From Gnetum montanum (taxonomy: Eukaryota; Streptophyta; Gnetopsida; Gnetales; Gnetaceae), in the NCBI GenBank assembly GCA_015680685.1, contig MNCI01002748.1, forward strand, positions 410,971-459,418: a stretch of DNA of 48,448 nt, given 5' to 3'. The translations under genes were made by a program, and so were the position numbers. Under the pieces are notes generated by a model, which saw only the letters and a program-made list of their open reading frames with translations, made no database searches and was not told where the DNA came from. Positions 30,430 to 42,828 of the stretch are shown piece by piece. How positions within the stretch are numbered: position 1 is the stretch's first letter; each line of letters starts with the position of its first letter.

Positions 30430-33400
30430 CCTTCCACTTGCGATGTACTAAAATTCATGACATCTAATTTTGATAATGTGTTAGCCACTACATTATTCTT
30501 CTCACTCATATGATTAAATATGGAATTGAATTCTTGTAATTATGCCACCCATTTTATTTGTTTGGCATTCAAATTCTTTTGAAAATTTAGAATTTTTAGT
30601 GCTTTATGATCAATCATCAACTGAAATTCTTTGCGTAACAAGAAATATCTTCAGTGTTTAATGGTTTGAGAACTACATTCAAGTCCTTATCATAGACACT
30701 ATACTTTTTCCTTGATTCATTGAGGTATTTCTAAGAAAAAAAAAGGGTAATAGGTCTTCTATCTTGTGACAAGAACTTCCAATTGCTAGCCCACTAGCAT
30801 TTATCTCCACTTAAAAGAGTTTGTGGAAATCTAAAATGACAAGCACTAGTTTACTTGCAATCTTTTCCTTTAACAAATCAAAACTCCTTTGTATTTCATC
30901 ATTCTATCTAAAGAGTTGATTATTCCTCAAAAGGAAAAATGTTAGTCATGTAATGCCACTAAAGTTCCTAATGAACTTCCTATAAAATCTTGTCAAACTA
31001 AGATAAGAATGTGCCTTCCAATATTCTTTGGAATTAACCATTCCTTTATGTCCTTCACCTTGACTGCTTTCATCTTTACTTGATTTTTGGAAATTACATG
31101 TTCCAAATATGTAATCTCCTTGATAAAGTGATATTTTTTTATGTTTATCATTAATTATGCCTCATCTAACTTTTGGTATACAAGTCTTAGATAACCAACA
31201 TGTTGCTTCTCATTTGAGCTATAAATAAGAATGTATCAATGTACATAATGTACCATTTGCTAATCAATGGCTTCAAAACATCATGTATTAATTTGTTAAA
31301 CAAAATGGCACCACAAGTCATTCAAACAAACCATCCAAAGTCTTTAAAGAAATATTTTATTCATCACTTGGTCTAATTCTAATTTATTAATATGCATTTT
31401 TTTTTAAAATCAATTTTAGTAAACACCTTAAAATGTATTGATCATCCATCCTTGAAATGCAAAAATTTAACTCATCATAATCCTATTTACTACGTTTTAG
31501 TTAATGCACATCCTCCATTATTTTCTCTCTTTCTTTGTAACTATTATAATAAGAACTATACAAGGAGATATCAACTTCCTTACTAATCCATTTATAAGTA
31601 GCTCCTCCACTTGCTTGTAAATTTTAGCTTGCTAATTTGATGCTATTTGATATGCTCTTTTATTTGGAATGGTAGCATTTGGAATAAAATCAATTTTTTT
31701 TTGGAAATTCCTCATTAGTGTCAATCCATCCAACTTTCCCTTAAAGACATTGGACAATTATTTAGCTAATCCTTCAACCACTGTTGAAAGTTCACATTGC
31801 TCAGCCATGGATGATGCAATTATGGATATCACAACAAAACCAATGCATGCATCATCGTATTCTTTAATGTATTCTCTTTCCCTTAAGAGCATCAAAGATG
31901 CATTTATTAATGACTAATTTCTCAATTGTTTAGGTATCATAGGAATCAATTCCTAGATTTCATCATCTCTAGCCACTAATCACATAACTTTCACTCCATC
32001 AAATTTAGCACCATTGTGAAAATTCTAAAGTCTCCTAAGGATTACATTAGCACAATCAATTAGTAATACATCACAAATAGTATGATTAATGAATCTAAAA
32101 AACTTAAATGAAAATACACATTGCTTCCTAACATCTTAATAGAAATCCGTTGATAATCAATGCATCTTGTAGGGTCTAGGATAAGGATAAGCTACTAAAC
32201 CTACTCTAGCAACAATCCTAGATGAAATAACATTTTTTTGATCACCCTCATTAATCAAAATACGAATGCACTCATCATTCTTATGACATCTAGCTCAAAT
32301 TATAAATGACAATTTTCTATAAGGATTATCCTTTTTGAATTGATCATGAATCAATTTGTTTTAGTTACTTCTTAATTTTATAAGCATTAAGATTACCTCT
32401 TTAAGAACCTAGTTTGATGATTTCTTCTTCATGGTTTGTACCTCCTTTCCTTTGATGGATTTCTAAAGAGAACACTTTCATTTCTTGTGTCTTATTTCTC
32501 TACACTTAAAGCATTACATCTAGAAGAGTTCCTGACGTTGGAATTCTTACATTTGTTGCTTAAATTCTCCTTATCCTTGCCTTTGCTTTCATCCTTATCA
32601 AGCTTCTTCTCTTTATGATCTTCATTAGCTTTTGATATATCCCTTGTCAAATTTAGATTTCTTATCATTCCCATTTATTTATTTTTTTCATTGCTCCCAA
32701 ACCTACTAAGTTTTTTTTAGTATTTAATGCTAATTTATAAGCCTCATATAGGATTTAAGGTTTTTTAGAAGATCAAATCGTGTTGGTATTACATCTTTAT
32801 ACCTCCAAGGAAGATAGATACTTGCTCCTATTCACTTTAACCCACTTTAGAATGATGGAACAATTTAAAAATTTCAAGGTAGAAGTCCTTCACATCCTTC
32901 TTACCTTATTTCAAGTGTTTCAACTTCACAATAGCTTATTTCCTTTACTTGGATTGCTCATATTTCTACCTCAACATGTATTGCATACTAGCCACTAGTT
33001 CATTTGGACTTTAATTTTCATAAAAAATGCATCACACTTCTTTTCCTATTAAATAGAAGATATACCTTCTAATTTGGATTTAAAAATTGGTACCCTAACA
33101 TGATTAGATACCTCTTTTAATTTAGTGCTTTTTCAAAGTCTTCAATCATGACTCAAATGCATGTAAGTTTTCCACACCATTGAAAGACTTCAATTAAACA
33201 TAGAGAAGTCTTGGTGCATTTGTAAATGCTCTTGCAAGTCTAGCCTCATCTTAATCATCTAGATTTGAATTCCTAGATGAATGTGACCTTGATGAATAAG
33301 CAACTAATGGAGTCCTTTGAGATCTCATGTGAGGGTTAGAGTTTCTTCATCATAAAACCCATTATGTGTGGGATATTCTACTCCCATGTGCTGAATGGAC

Positions 33401-33823
33401 AACCTTCACATCATCTCCTCCCTTGTCATCATGAAGATCTTCATCTTCATCTCCAACAAATGAATCTTTAGCCTCATTCCTTTCATGACATGGACCTACA
33501 TTAGAACTAAGTTTAGCATCCAATTGCTCCACTCTATCTACCATCATGTTGGAGGTACCTTTCAAATCTTCCATGTCCCTCTTGAAAGCTTGAACATAGT
33601 TGTTCTTAGAAGCCATGTTTCCCAAGTAATTCCAGACAGGATTCAATACTCAAGCATAGATATAGAGCAATTGAAGATATAAGAAACATAATACTTCAAA
33701 TCTGGACATAAATTAGATCCAAACACATCAAGAATCCATCTCAACTAGGCATGCATGACCCTAAGAATAGATTTCAAATAGGATATTCAAGACCTAAGTA
33801 TTCCAAACTATGCTCTGATACCA
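30430..33823 (-). pseudogene. Decayed chromovirus-like gag-pol, copy 2, with RNase H
   Basis: Same remnant as at 3891-7023, but this copy continues left of the point where copy 1 is interrupted by the LTR. Minus-strand reading: KYLNESRKKYSVYDKDLNVV (about 30660-30720), then RKEFQLMIDHKALKILNFQK, then LNAKQIKWVA and NNVVANTLSKLDVM, which is a Ty3/gypsy RNase H. The integrase that should follow is not visible. The PBS is at 33812-33823. Gag-like reading at 33362-33646 is identical in protein sequence to copy 1. Confidence 0.75.
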
Positions 33824-34326
33824 CTAATCTAGAATGGCTCTAATTTTCACATTCTTTAAGAATCATATGTAATTCAGCATTCAATATAACCAATTCAATC
33901 TCTAATATCAAGAACAATTTATTTGGAAAGAAAACATAAAAAAGAATCTCTCTAATTAATATGAATAAATGAAAATACATTAAAATTATAAAACAAAACT
34001 CATAAGAGCTCAAAAGTACCAACCCTTTTAAATACAAAACCTCTTATAATCATTAATAGTTGTAGAGAACAAGGCTTTACAACTGCCATAATTCTCACCT
34101 ACATTTATCTTAAAAAATTATATTAAATAATAATTTTTAAAACATATTGTTGTAATTTATGTTAAAATTTCATTTTTTTCAATTTTTACAATAATCTTCA
34201 ATCACATGAATATAGAATTCTCAACAAATTAGACCAATTTTATTTATCCAATAGTCTTAATTAGCATCTACAATATATCGTTAAAACATTTCATGATGAA
34301 GTTTTGTCAGATTTTCATCCAATAAA

Positions 34327-35284
34327 GATTTATTTATCTTTTGGCAACATAGCCAAACATGTTTATTCAACTCTATATCACATAAATGTTTTGGCTTTTT
34401 CTTATAATCAAGAGTGTATGCTTCTTAGATGTCTTTAGAATGTCAAACCTAAGACTCCAAGTACAAAGTTTGAATTGATTGGTGGATGTGCACTATTAGC
34501 AGGGTTGATTCTTTGGCTCTTTACATATGACAATAATCTAGTACTAAGGTAGATTTATTATACATAATACTGAGAAATCCCTTATGCTGGTATCTCATTA
34601 ACTTATGCAAAATCCCTTGATTTTGCAAGCCTAGGATGTTCATCAAGTGAAGAGCTATCTCAGTAAAAGTTTACTTTCATGGCTAAAATCCAAGATAAAA
34701 ATTACAAAGTATTTTTTAAATATCTTAAAGGAAATAATCATTTACCTAAGAAATATGTATGATGGACATGTTTTTCTTCATGAGCCAAAGAAAATTACCA
34801 AATATATTTCTTTTCCTGAAACACATGCCTTCTAGGTAGCTGCTTCCCATATTCCTTACATGGTTCAACTTGAAAGATAAATAAATAATTAACGTAGATA
34901 TTTTTCTAGATGAATTAATGGATGCTTGTTATAGCATGGATGATGGAAAATATTCTAGTTTTCATGGTTAACGTATTGAATTTTTAAAATATAATTGAAA
35001 CTTATTTGTTAATGATATTTATTCTATCATTATGGAAGGCATTTCCAAGGGTGTTTTGGGCAATTATCTAAATAAATAGGTTATCAAACTTATTCCAAAA
35101 TAAGAAGAATTATATTATATTATATTATATTATCTTATATTACTCTATTAAAAATTGTTATAAAATTTTAACTAAGTCTCTCACTAAGTGCCTACAAGTT
35201 ATTCTTCTAGATATTATTTGTCTAGAACAAATTGGATTTGGTAAAATCATATATATTTTTGATAATGTTGTTACTACTTGGGAA
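34327..35284 (+). pseudogene. Decayed L1-type LINE fragment, copy 2
   Basis: Counterpart of 7520-8504. The linker segment is open here for 62 codons (34647-34835: SLLSWLKSKIKITKYFLNIL, then HVFLHEPKKITKYISFPETH). It ends at the N run. Confidence 0.62.
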
Positions 35285-35542
35285 NNNNNNNNNNNNNNNN
35301 NNNNNNNNNNNNNNNNNNNNNNNNNNNNNNNNNNNNNNNNNNNNNNNNNNNNNNNNNNNNNNNNNNNNNNNNNNNNNNNNNNNNNNNNNNNNNNNNNNNN
35401 NNNNNNNNNNNNNNNNNNNNNNNNNNNNNNNNNNNNNNNNNNNNNNNNNNNNNNNNNNNNNNNNNNNNNNNNNNNNNNNNNNNNNNNNNNNNNNNNNNNN
35501 NNNNNNNNNNNNNNNNNNNNNNNNNNNNNNNNNNNNNNNNNN
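35285..35542. other. Assembly gap (258 N)
   Basis: The paralogous interval 8505-9033 is 529 bp and contains the rest of the L1 fragment and most of an LTR, so the gap may be under-sized or hide a deletion. Apparent long frames across it are artefacts. Confidence 0.9.
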
Positions 35543-35676
35543 GAGCATGCTCCATATATATTTATTCATTTTCTAATTTCCTTATTAATAAAGTTCCTTT
35601 TTATCTTCTTTTGTCTATTCAATATGAACAATCTTGAATATAATGTATATTTGACATTTACTATGACATATGAGAA

Positions 35677-35694
35677 TGAGATATAACAATTGGT
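35677..35694. repeat. Left target site duplication of a LINE insertion (18 bp)
   Basis: TGAGATATAACAATTGGT, repeated exactly at 36388-36405. The uninterrupted site exists in copy 1 near 9169-9186 with one substitution. Confidence 0.93.
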
Positions 35695-36387
35695 GGAGGG
35701 TGTCGAATCCCAAAAAGAGAATTTAATTAATTAAATGAGAATAAGTACATGATCAACATCTGAACATATTGATGGATAAATAGGGAGAAGAACAAAGAAA
35801 AATGCGAGTGTTGAAAGAAAACATCTTGAAACAGAATCTATCTCAAGGTGTGGGAGTACATGCCAGAGAAGGGAGTACATGCCAAAGAGCTACCAAATGC
35901 TGGGAATCCTTAGGAACTACGAGTTTATAAGACCAGGAGAACAACAAAGAGCTCAAAATGCTCAAAATTATGATGATAACACACTCCGATGTAGCAGATC
36001 GAGATTGGAAAGAGTGCACGAGTTGGTGTATCTGCTCCAAGGCTGCAAACAAAAAAACAACTGCTTAGTATCCAACTTTAACTTAGAAGTATGAGATAAA
36101 ATTTGGAAATGCACAAGGCAAAGAATTTAAGATTTTTCCATAATATTTAAATGGTTAGAGTTGGATGAATTAGTGTTCTAGAAAAGAGCAGTGCATCTGC
36201 GCTTCCATATAAAGTAAAGAATGAGGGGCCTAATAACTTTCCAAAGAAACATAAGGTCTGAAGAGGGGGTGGCCAAAAAGCCGAATAAGATATCCTCATG
36301 GGAAAATGTGCACAAAGGAAAAACCTTAGAAACCCATTCCCATGAAGACTGAGCAAAAGGGCAATGCCAAAAAACATGGACAAAATT
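35695..36387 (-). mobile_element. 5'-truncated L1-type LINE insertion
   Basis: A 693-bp insertion between perfect 18-bp direct repeats. On the minus strand it starts in the zinc-binding C-terminal domain of an L1-type ORF2 (FVHVFWHCPFAQSSWEWVSK, then VFPLCTFSHEDILFGF, and LMFLWKVIRPLILYFIWKRR; compare the plant zf-RVT and following IWxxRN). The 3' side (35695-36110) has no poly(A): the element ends in GGGATTCGACACCCTCC on the minus strand. Truncated 5' end and long target duplication indicate target-primed reverse transcription. The tail may be a lineage-specific 3' end or a template switch. Confidence 0.85.
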
Positions 36388-36405
36388 TGAGATATAACAA
36401 TTGGT
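36388..36405. repeat. Right target site duplication of a LINE insertion (18 bp)
   Basis: Exact match to 35677-35694. Confidence 0.93.
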
Positions 36406-37167
36406 ATTGGAGAAAACCATGAACTAAGGCAAATTAGATTTAAGGATTAATCACAATCTAAGGATGAACTATTAGGCATAGTCCCACCATGCTACATCAT
36501 GGTTGGGACCACATAGATCTTTTTTTATCACATAATAGCTTTGGCCATAGTACATGCAATGTAAAAAGTCCTCTCCACAATGAGCCAACCTACGTGTCCA
36601 ACTTTTGACTTGCTACTATTGGCCTCTTGCACCACACTTCTTCCCATGCTAACTCTCACACTGTTGGTGCTTTCCCTGTGTTATTGTTTTTCCCACATTC
36701 CTACCATCATCCTTTTTAACCTTGACTATGGCCTTTGTGCCATCTTAGCATGCCCCATCTATACTACAACTTTTAGCTTTTGTATCCATATTTTCAACCA
36801 TATGCACCACCTTCATCCCATGCTATCTCCCATTGTTGCCTTAAACCTGTGCCCTGCCCTTGCTAAATTTTTTTGGGAAAAAATTTTTCAAATCCTTCAA
36901 CAAGGGTAGGTATTGGCAGTTCTAATGGTGCCTACCAACATTGTTGGTTCCTATCTCCTATAGTGTCAATAATATCCATCATACTATCACTCACTACCTT
37001 CAATGTTAGCAATGAATGTCATTTTATTTCCTTCTCGTATGGATAAGAGGGAGGAGGGATAAGATTTTTTTTTAAAATATAATTAACATTAAATTTAGAT
37101 ATCAAAACATGATAAAACTAAAAAAAAATTGTAGAATTGATGATTAGTAGTAAGCTAAAAACTAGAT
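36406..37167. other. Duplicated spacer, no gene
   Basis: Counterpart of 9188-9942. The open frame at 36580-36909 differs from copy 1 by frame-changing indels, which argues against coding function. Confidence 0.55.
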
Positions 37168-37225
37168 AACTAAGCATGCCTCTTCTAGAGTAGTATTGGG
37201 ATGGGTGATTTCCTGAGAAGTTCTT
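37168..37225 (+). repeat. 5S-rRNA-derived sequence (duplicate copy)
   Basis: Counterpart of 9943-10000 with one substitution (AGTTCTT for AGTCCTT). Confidence 0.75.
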
Positions 37226-37969
37226 AATTTTCGAAAAATCATGCCTTACATTTTAGGTAACTAAATAGTAATAAATTTCAAATTTTAATTTTTTTTGAAA
37301 AAAAAGTCATTTCTAGCATATTTTAACCTCTTGAAAGCAATGGTAACATTGAATTAAGCATAGAAGAACCCAAGAATTAAGTTTTTAAGCCTTCTCTTAA
37401 AGTATGACCTTCTAGCCTTAGAACTTAAATCATCATAACTTTTACATTTGATGGCCAATTTGGAGGAATAAATAGCCATTTAAAAAATTCTTTAGGTAAT
37501 ATCAACTTTATCATATGAGAACCCAATAATTAGGTGATAATTTAAATTATGTCTTAGTAGACCTATAACTTTACTAATTATAGATCTAGTAACTTTCTTT
37601 AACAATCTGATGGTAATTTCTAATAAATTTAATCTTTTTGTTATTCTTGGATCATAGAATTGAATAATTATAATATATTTATTCATATTTAGATCCCTAA
37701 ACTAGGATCTTTGGCCTCTACAAGAAAACCTAGATTACTGATCTCTAGTTGTAATTGGTTGCACTACCATGTCCTAAGGGGGTGGGGGTGTAGAGAGATC
37801 ATTGAGAGTTAGGAGAATAAAGCCAAAATATTATCTAAGGAATTAAGTAGTTTAACAATCAATTGGTAAACAAATAGTGAAATGAGAACTTAAACCAACT
37901 TAACAAGCATTAAGACACATTTGATAGATATCAACCATTATAAAGGATCATAACTTTGTTCCAACAAGG

Positions 37970-39205
37970 CATATGGTATATATGAGAGGGAATGACTCAA
38001 ATGATAATTCAATAATAAGTATGAATATTGTAACATATAGTTTTTTTGCAAGAACCCTAGCTAGTCAAAGACAACATCCTACATGTCCACCTTGGGCCTT
38101 AGATTGGCATGGATATGAATATCCACATATCCTTGTAGAATTGCAAAGCCTAAATGTCAATGTTTTTTTTCTACAAGAAGTCCTTCCATGAAAATTTCTA
38201 TAGTAATTCTAACTTAATCATAAAAAGTAGTGATATGAAGAAATCTATAAGAGAAAAGGTTCATGTACTACTTCTTCCTTTAAATCACATATACTAGCTT
38301 ATTATAGAAATCACATCAAGGATGATTATGTGATCTTCTACAAAGAAGCTATGTTTGAGTCTATACAAATATTTGAATGGAAATTTAAAGACATGATTTG
38401 CAAAAATTCTAGATCTCTAAATTAGAAAGAAAAAAGAATGATCAAAGTTATATAAAGGTCACATAGCCTTGGCATTAGTATTGAAGATGTAATTATTAGG
38501 GAAGTATGTATGTGTGATCAATATACATTTGATTGCTGATCCAACATGTTGAAATGTTAGAATTTATAAAGTATCATACTTGGTTAATTAAATCAAGGAG
38601 AGCATGAAAAAAAGGTTATTCCTATCATGTACCAATTTTGTTCTAGTACCACTCATCCTTTATGAAGATTTTAATGCAAAAGTAGGAAGTGCCATTCATC
38701 CTTTATGGAGATTTTAATGTGAAAGAAAGAAGTATCATTCATCATTTATGAAGATTTTAATGCAAAAGTAGGAAGTGTCATTCATCCTTTATGGAGATTT
38801 TAATGCAAAATAATGAAGTAAAATTCATCAAATCCTAAAATATAGATGTGCAAAAGACTTTTTAGAAGATGGATCCTATTTGAAAAAGATATGTCCATCA
38901 ATTCATCATAACATTCCATTCACCAATGCATATTTTTCTTACTTCAAATCATCCATAGATATATCCAATTATCAAATATAGAAGTAGATGATTCTTATGG
39001 ATGGTATTCATCAAGAATCCTTGTTCACTAATTATGCTATAATGATTATCAAAGATGAATTAACATCCTTCATCATCAAGAACTTGGATTATATTTGGTA
39101 TGAACTTTGATTCTTCCAAGTTACTAAGCTAATAGAGTTAATTTCTAAATCAAAAGTCATAAAGTAGGATCAAGTCTTACCATCCAAATTATGACTATTT
39201 AACCA
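37970..39205 (+). pseudogene. Decayed CCR4-type deadenylase (EEP nuclease) sequence
   Basis: CCR4 homologues shorten mRNA poly(A) tails with an exonuclease-endonuclease-phosphatase fold. Reading through stops and shifts, the family landmarks appear in order. NIVTYSFFARTLAS leads into CPPWALDWHG (38085) and FLQEV (38168-38182, whose Glu binds Mg in the family), then IYKRKG near 38250 and DDYVIFYKEAMFESIQIFEW near 38315-38380. LILYEDFNAKVG, the GDFN box, is at about 38655, FTNYA near 39030, and NLDYIWYEL at 39081-39107 with the terminal DYIWY. The closing LPSKL..FNHYF resembles LPSPEWSSDH. The order fits CCR4 better than a LINE endonuclease. No introns are apparent, so it may be a retrocopy. 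It is inactive. Confidence 0.68.
38650..38821 (+). repeat. 43-bp tandem repeat, four units, over the GDFN box
   Basis: Four consecutive units of 43 bp starting CACTCATCCTTTATGAAG or CATTCATCCTTTATGGAG. Each carries the codons for Y-[EG]-DFNAKVG or a mutated form. Since 43 is not a multiple of three, the expansion breaks the frame. Confidence 0.88.
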
Positions 39206-39257
39206 TTATTTCTTTATTTAATTTATAAATTTAAGTTACGTAAGTAAGATATTCTCA

Positions 39258-39262
39258 AGTAA
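39258..39262. repeat. Possible target duplication AGTAA (left)
   Basis: Same five bases at 40175-40179, but using them requires the LTR to end in TTG rather than the canonical CATCA. Confidence 0.4.
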
Positions 39263-40174
39263 TGAGCTGTTGTTGATTGGTTGCATTGACAAGGCCTTGT
39301 TGATACAACTGACCACATCAATGAGGCCTTGTTCACAAGGCCTTGTCGATGCATTTTGACTTGTGTCAATGATGCCTCATCGACGTGGTGTCTACCCATT
39401 GCCTATAAATACACACCTACCCGCTACATTTATGGAGAGTCTAGATTTAGTAGTAGCAAAGCTCTTGCATATTTTCCATTTGAAAGTTAGAATTTTTTCC
39501 CTTGAGTGCCCACAGTAGAAGTCATTGAGTGTACGGATCTTTATTCGAGCATTGTTGTACCTGAGCACGATAGTGTGTGTAGTAATAAAGACAAGCTTTC
39601 TAATAAACCTTGCAGCACTTTGGATAGATTGACTCTCTTATTTATGCATTTAATGTTTTTAATTATTTGTTAATTATTTTTAATTATTTCACAATTATTT
39701 CCGAGAAATTGAGTTAATGAGAATTACTAAGCTATATAGATTAAATACATAATTACGACTGCTTCAAGTGTAACATTTATTGCTTGGTACACCTAGTAGC
39801 GTAACGTTTGGTACACCTAGTAGCGTAACGTTTGGTACACCTAGTAGTGGATACATGGGTTCAAGACATGTATAGAAAGTGGGAATGAATGCTTATGTTA
39901 AGATTAGTTAATTAAACTTCTTTTTATCTACATTTTGAGCATCCACAATATAAAATAAAAAATGATAAAAATAGAATGCCTCAATTACACTTAACCATAC
40001 CAAAAAACATCACAAGTGTAATTGGGAGGACAATGATTGACCTTAAGGCTAGATTCACTTCCTAAAGGGCTAGTGCACTAGAAACAATAAAGTTCATAGA
40101 ATTCGATCGAGTTGTGTGTAAACGCTTCGTGATTTGTATGGTTGGGCATAGGGGTACCTTGCCACTCATCATTG
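39263..40174 (+). mobile_element. Solo LTR, variant of the palindrome family
   Basis: Starts near TGAGCTGTTG and ends GCCACTCATCA(TTG). Shared with the gag-pro family: TATAAATA (39404-39411), a CTTTATTCGAGCA polyadenylation-region phrase, GGTACACCTAGTAG blocks, AATTCGATCGAGTTG, and GGTTGGGCATAGGGGTACCT near the end. Its U3 instead holds palindromes built on AAGGCCTT (39286-39380). No PBS or PPT adjoins it, so it is a solo LTR or an isolated fragment. Confidence 0.72.
39286..39388. repeat. U3 palindromes of the AAGGCCTT type
   Basis: Units such as GACAAGGCCTTGTTGAT, ATGAGGCCTTGTT, CACAAGGCCTTGTCGAT and ATGATGCCTCATCGA occur just upstream of the TATA box, at the place where CGATATCG palindromes lie in the sister LTRs. 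Confidence 0.85.
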
Positions 40175-40500
40175 AGTAATACAAGTTGTAAATAAGGATT
40201 TTCCCTAACTTCACATGGGAAACTAGAGACATAAGATGTACATAGTGTAACTCTAGTTAGAACTTGTGATTGTTAGTTGCTAGACCTTTAATTTACTCTT
40301 GTATTTTTCAAGATAATTAATGTAAGTTTTTGACATGAAAGATTTATTTTTTCTTAAATATCTTGCTCACTTATATTTTCATTTATAGATAAAGTAGAAA
40401 AATATTTCACTCCATTTTAAAGAAGATATCAAGTCATTAGAGCATGAAGAAAGATCTTATGCAAGCTTTTTTAAGGACTAATGAATGCTAGGGGGTAGTT
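40175..40500. other. Spacer ending in a PPT-like tract
   Basis: AT-rich; ends with GCTAGGGGGTAGTT (40487-40500) directly before an LTR start, so its right part is probably the 3' end of another element's interior. Confidence 0.5.
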
Positions 40501-40990
40501 TGTGACATTCCCATTTCCAAATAGTGTTATTCCATAACAAGAATTTATAATTGTTATAAGTAAGACCCTTAATGGACTTATTGTAACAATGATTACATCT
40601 CTTGGAGGATCTTTTGGGGATTTTACTTGAGGTAATTATATGAGTAACTTAGAAGTTCTACTAGCATGAAGTTATGGAGTTGATAATGGTAAGTAACAAA
40701 TGTCAGTTAAAGCAAGATAGAAAGGGACTCGTCCATCCCTTCTAATTGGATTTAGGCCTAATAATGATGGTAGTGCTAGATTACCTCTGAGGCATAGATG
40801 CTATAAAAACCCCTATTTTTGGATGCCTAGGTTGGTACTTCTATCATCTGCTTTGTGCTTATTTATGCTTTCAATCTTATGATATTTTGTTAAGTCATAC
40901 TTATTAGTTAGTTTAGATTTCTATATTTATGTTTCTTGTACATGTATATTTAATTCCTTGCATTATTTAATTGTAGATTTCTTTAGCTAG
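40501..40990 (+). mobile_element. LTR (TGTGACATTCC family), second member
   Basis: Starts TGTGACATTCCCATTTCC after a PPT-like tract. The first 130 bp and the segment with AGCATGAAGTTATGGAG match the LTR at 8733. CTATAAAAACCCC near 40811 is a good TATA box. The right edge is uncertain. Probably a 3' LTR or fragment of an otherwise unseen element. Confidence 0.55.
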
Positions 40991-42828
40991 TATGCACTAC
41001 CATAGTGGATGACTTTGGTGGGCTTTCATGAAGGCTATAGTATGGGCATATGAGACATGTGATGGCATGGGTAGATTTTGTGTAAGAATGATATTATTTT
41101 TATTAACTAAAATAATTGGGGCATGTGCTTTTTTAATTTAAATATTTCTAGCATAATTTTTTGGCTTTGTGGGAGGTTACATAAGTTATAAAAGATTTTA
41201 TAATAGATTTATTTAATTGTAGTTTCATTTTAAAAAATTAGTTTGAATTGCTCCATGTGAGTTTTCAATAGTTTTTCATAAAAATCCTAGAATTCATTCT
41301 TTTAGAATTTTGACATCTATTTTCTTGGATGTGGAAGTACTACTAGATTAAAGGCTTGTGGTAGTTTTACAGAGTTTTTCTTGTTCATATGCATGGTTTT
41401 GCAAAAATGCATGAATAAGCTCATGTATCACTTATTGATTGCACTTCTGTTTTCTAGGTGAGTTACTTTAACATATTCTTATGTTTTTTTTTTCAATTCT
41501 TAGGTTTTATACATTTTAACAGAAATAAAATTTTGTTGAATTCCTTCATATTTGTGTACAAACTAAATTGGGATTGAATCTTAATTTAAACGTAAAGAAT
41601 CATCTAATTTCTAAGTTTAATTCTTTATTTCTTTCTATAGTAACATTTTGTTATTTTTTGTCATTTTTGAGTAAAGAGTTTTTTATAAGAAATTATCATA
41701 TTAACTGTTTAGGGATTAGTTATTGTACATTAGAATCATATCTTAATGTCATTATGTTCATTTGGTTCCAGATATAATTATGTTTTGATCATTTTGTTAG
41801 ATTTTGAGTCATTATTATTTTATGAGTTTTTGAACGTTTCACCTAGGATTTGGACCATTTTCTATACTATCAACCTACTTGTTACTTTTCTCTACATGTA
41901 AGGCATGATTGTGTTTTCCAAGTCATTACTATGGTGTTCCCAACATTCATTGTCATTTTTCATTTATTTAGAGGTTATTTTGAGATATTTTCTGATCTTC
42001 TTAGATTTTTTGCTAAAACCATGAATTGTGGTGAGATTGTTGCTATTAACCATGAGTTGTTATCTACTCTCATGGGTTGTGGTGAGGTTGTGGTCAAAAT
42101 TGTAGTATTCATTCATATTTTTAGTCTCTATTTTAAGAAAATCCACTATCCCACAAGTCGTGATTAAGTTGTGGTCTCCCACCCCAATTTATGATTAAGC
42201 ATGTTTCCTTTTTAACCTTGTAAGAGCACCTCTACAAAATAGATGCTAAATGTTTAACTCATGATCATAAATAATCTTTTAATTGACATAACCCTCAATA
42301 AGTCAATGATCATGATACAAAGAAACATAATCTTCTAATCAAATATTGACTTAGCTTACCATTCATGAACTGGAAATAATAGGGAAATTGATGAGAAATA
42401 ATAAGTCTAAGTAATAGAATTAATCATGTTTAAATGATGGAAATAAAAAATAAGTATATAAATTTACTATATGTGATGTAAAATAAAATCTAAGTATGGA
42501 AATTATGCTTATAATGAAAAAATATAAATAATAAATAAGAAGCAATATAAGGGAAAGAGTTTTAGTATTTCATTCCTAATGATCAATATGCTTTTTTGAT
42601 AAAAAATGAAGTTTACCTTCTATGGAGAGTTAATACTAAAAGAAATTATAAAAATGTATGAAAGATAAAAACTAATAATAAAGCCTTAGTTTATGAGTAA
42701 GGTATGGGTTTGGATCATGAAATTTGACCTTTAGAAAGTGTGGATGTAAGTAGAAAAGTTGTAAACACCATCTAGAATCTATTTAAAATTAAAATGTAAT
42801 TGTTTTGATGAAGTTTTCAACAAGTAAT
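40991..42828. other. AT-rich, no gene
   Basis: No recognised family. The open frame at 41850-42167 (105 codons) contains internal near-repeats (CATGAGTTG, GTGGTGAGGTTGTGG) and no domain; not called. Confidence 0.5.

Larger units (their letters stand above)
30688..37838 (+). repeat. Segmental duplication, copy 2
   Basis: Counterpart of 3891-10614, displaced by about 26.8 kb in direct orientation. Differences are scattered substitutions, small indels, the N gap and a 693-bp LINE insertion with its 18-bp target duplication. Confidence 0.93.

Noticed and set aside
35222-35637. Open frames of 93-119 codons around 35280-35570
   Set aside because: They are made of the N run and have no real coding content.
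35695-35711. tRNA-like B box (GTGTCGAATCCC) suggesting a SINE
   Set aside because: Only a partial match to GGTTCGANNCC, no A box at a suitable distance, and the right side is LINE sequence.
38650-38821. LINE endonuclease domain (from the DFNA motif)
   Set aside because: CPPWALDW upstream and DYIWY downstream fit CCR4-type nucleases better; kept as the alternative reading.
41850-42167. 105-codon open frame
   Set aside because: Contains internal short repeats and no recognisable domain; AT-rich context makes a chance frame of this size plausible.
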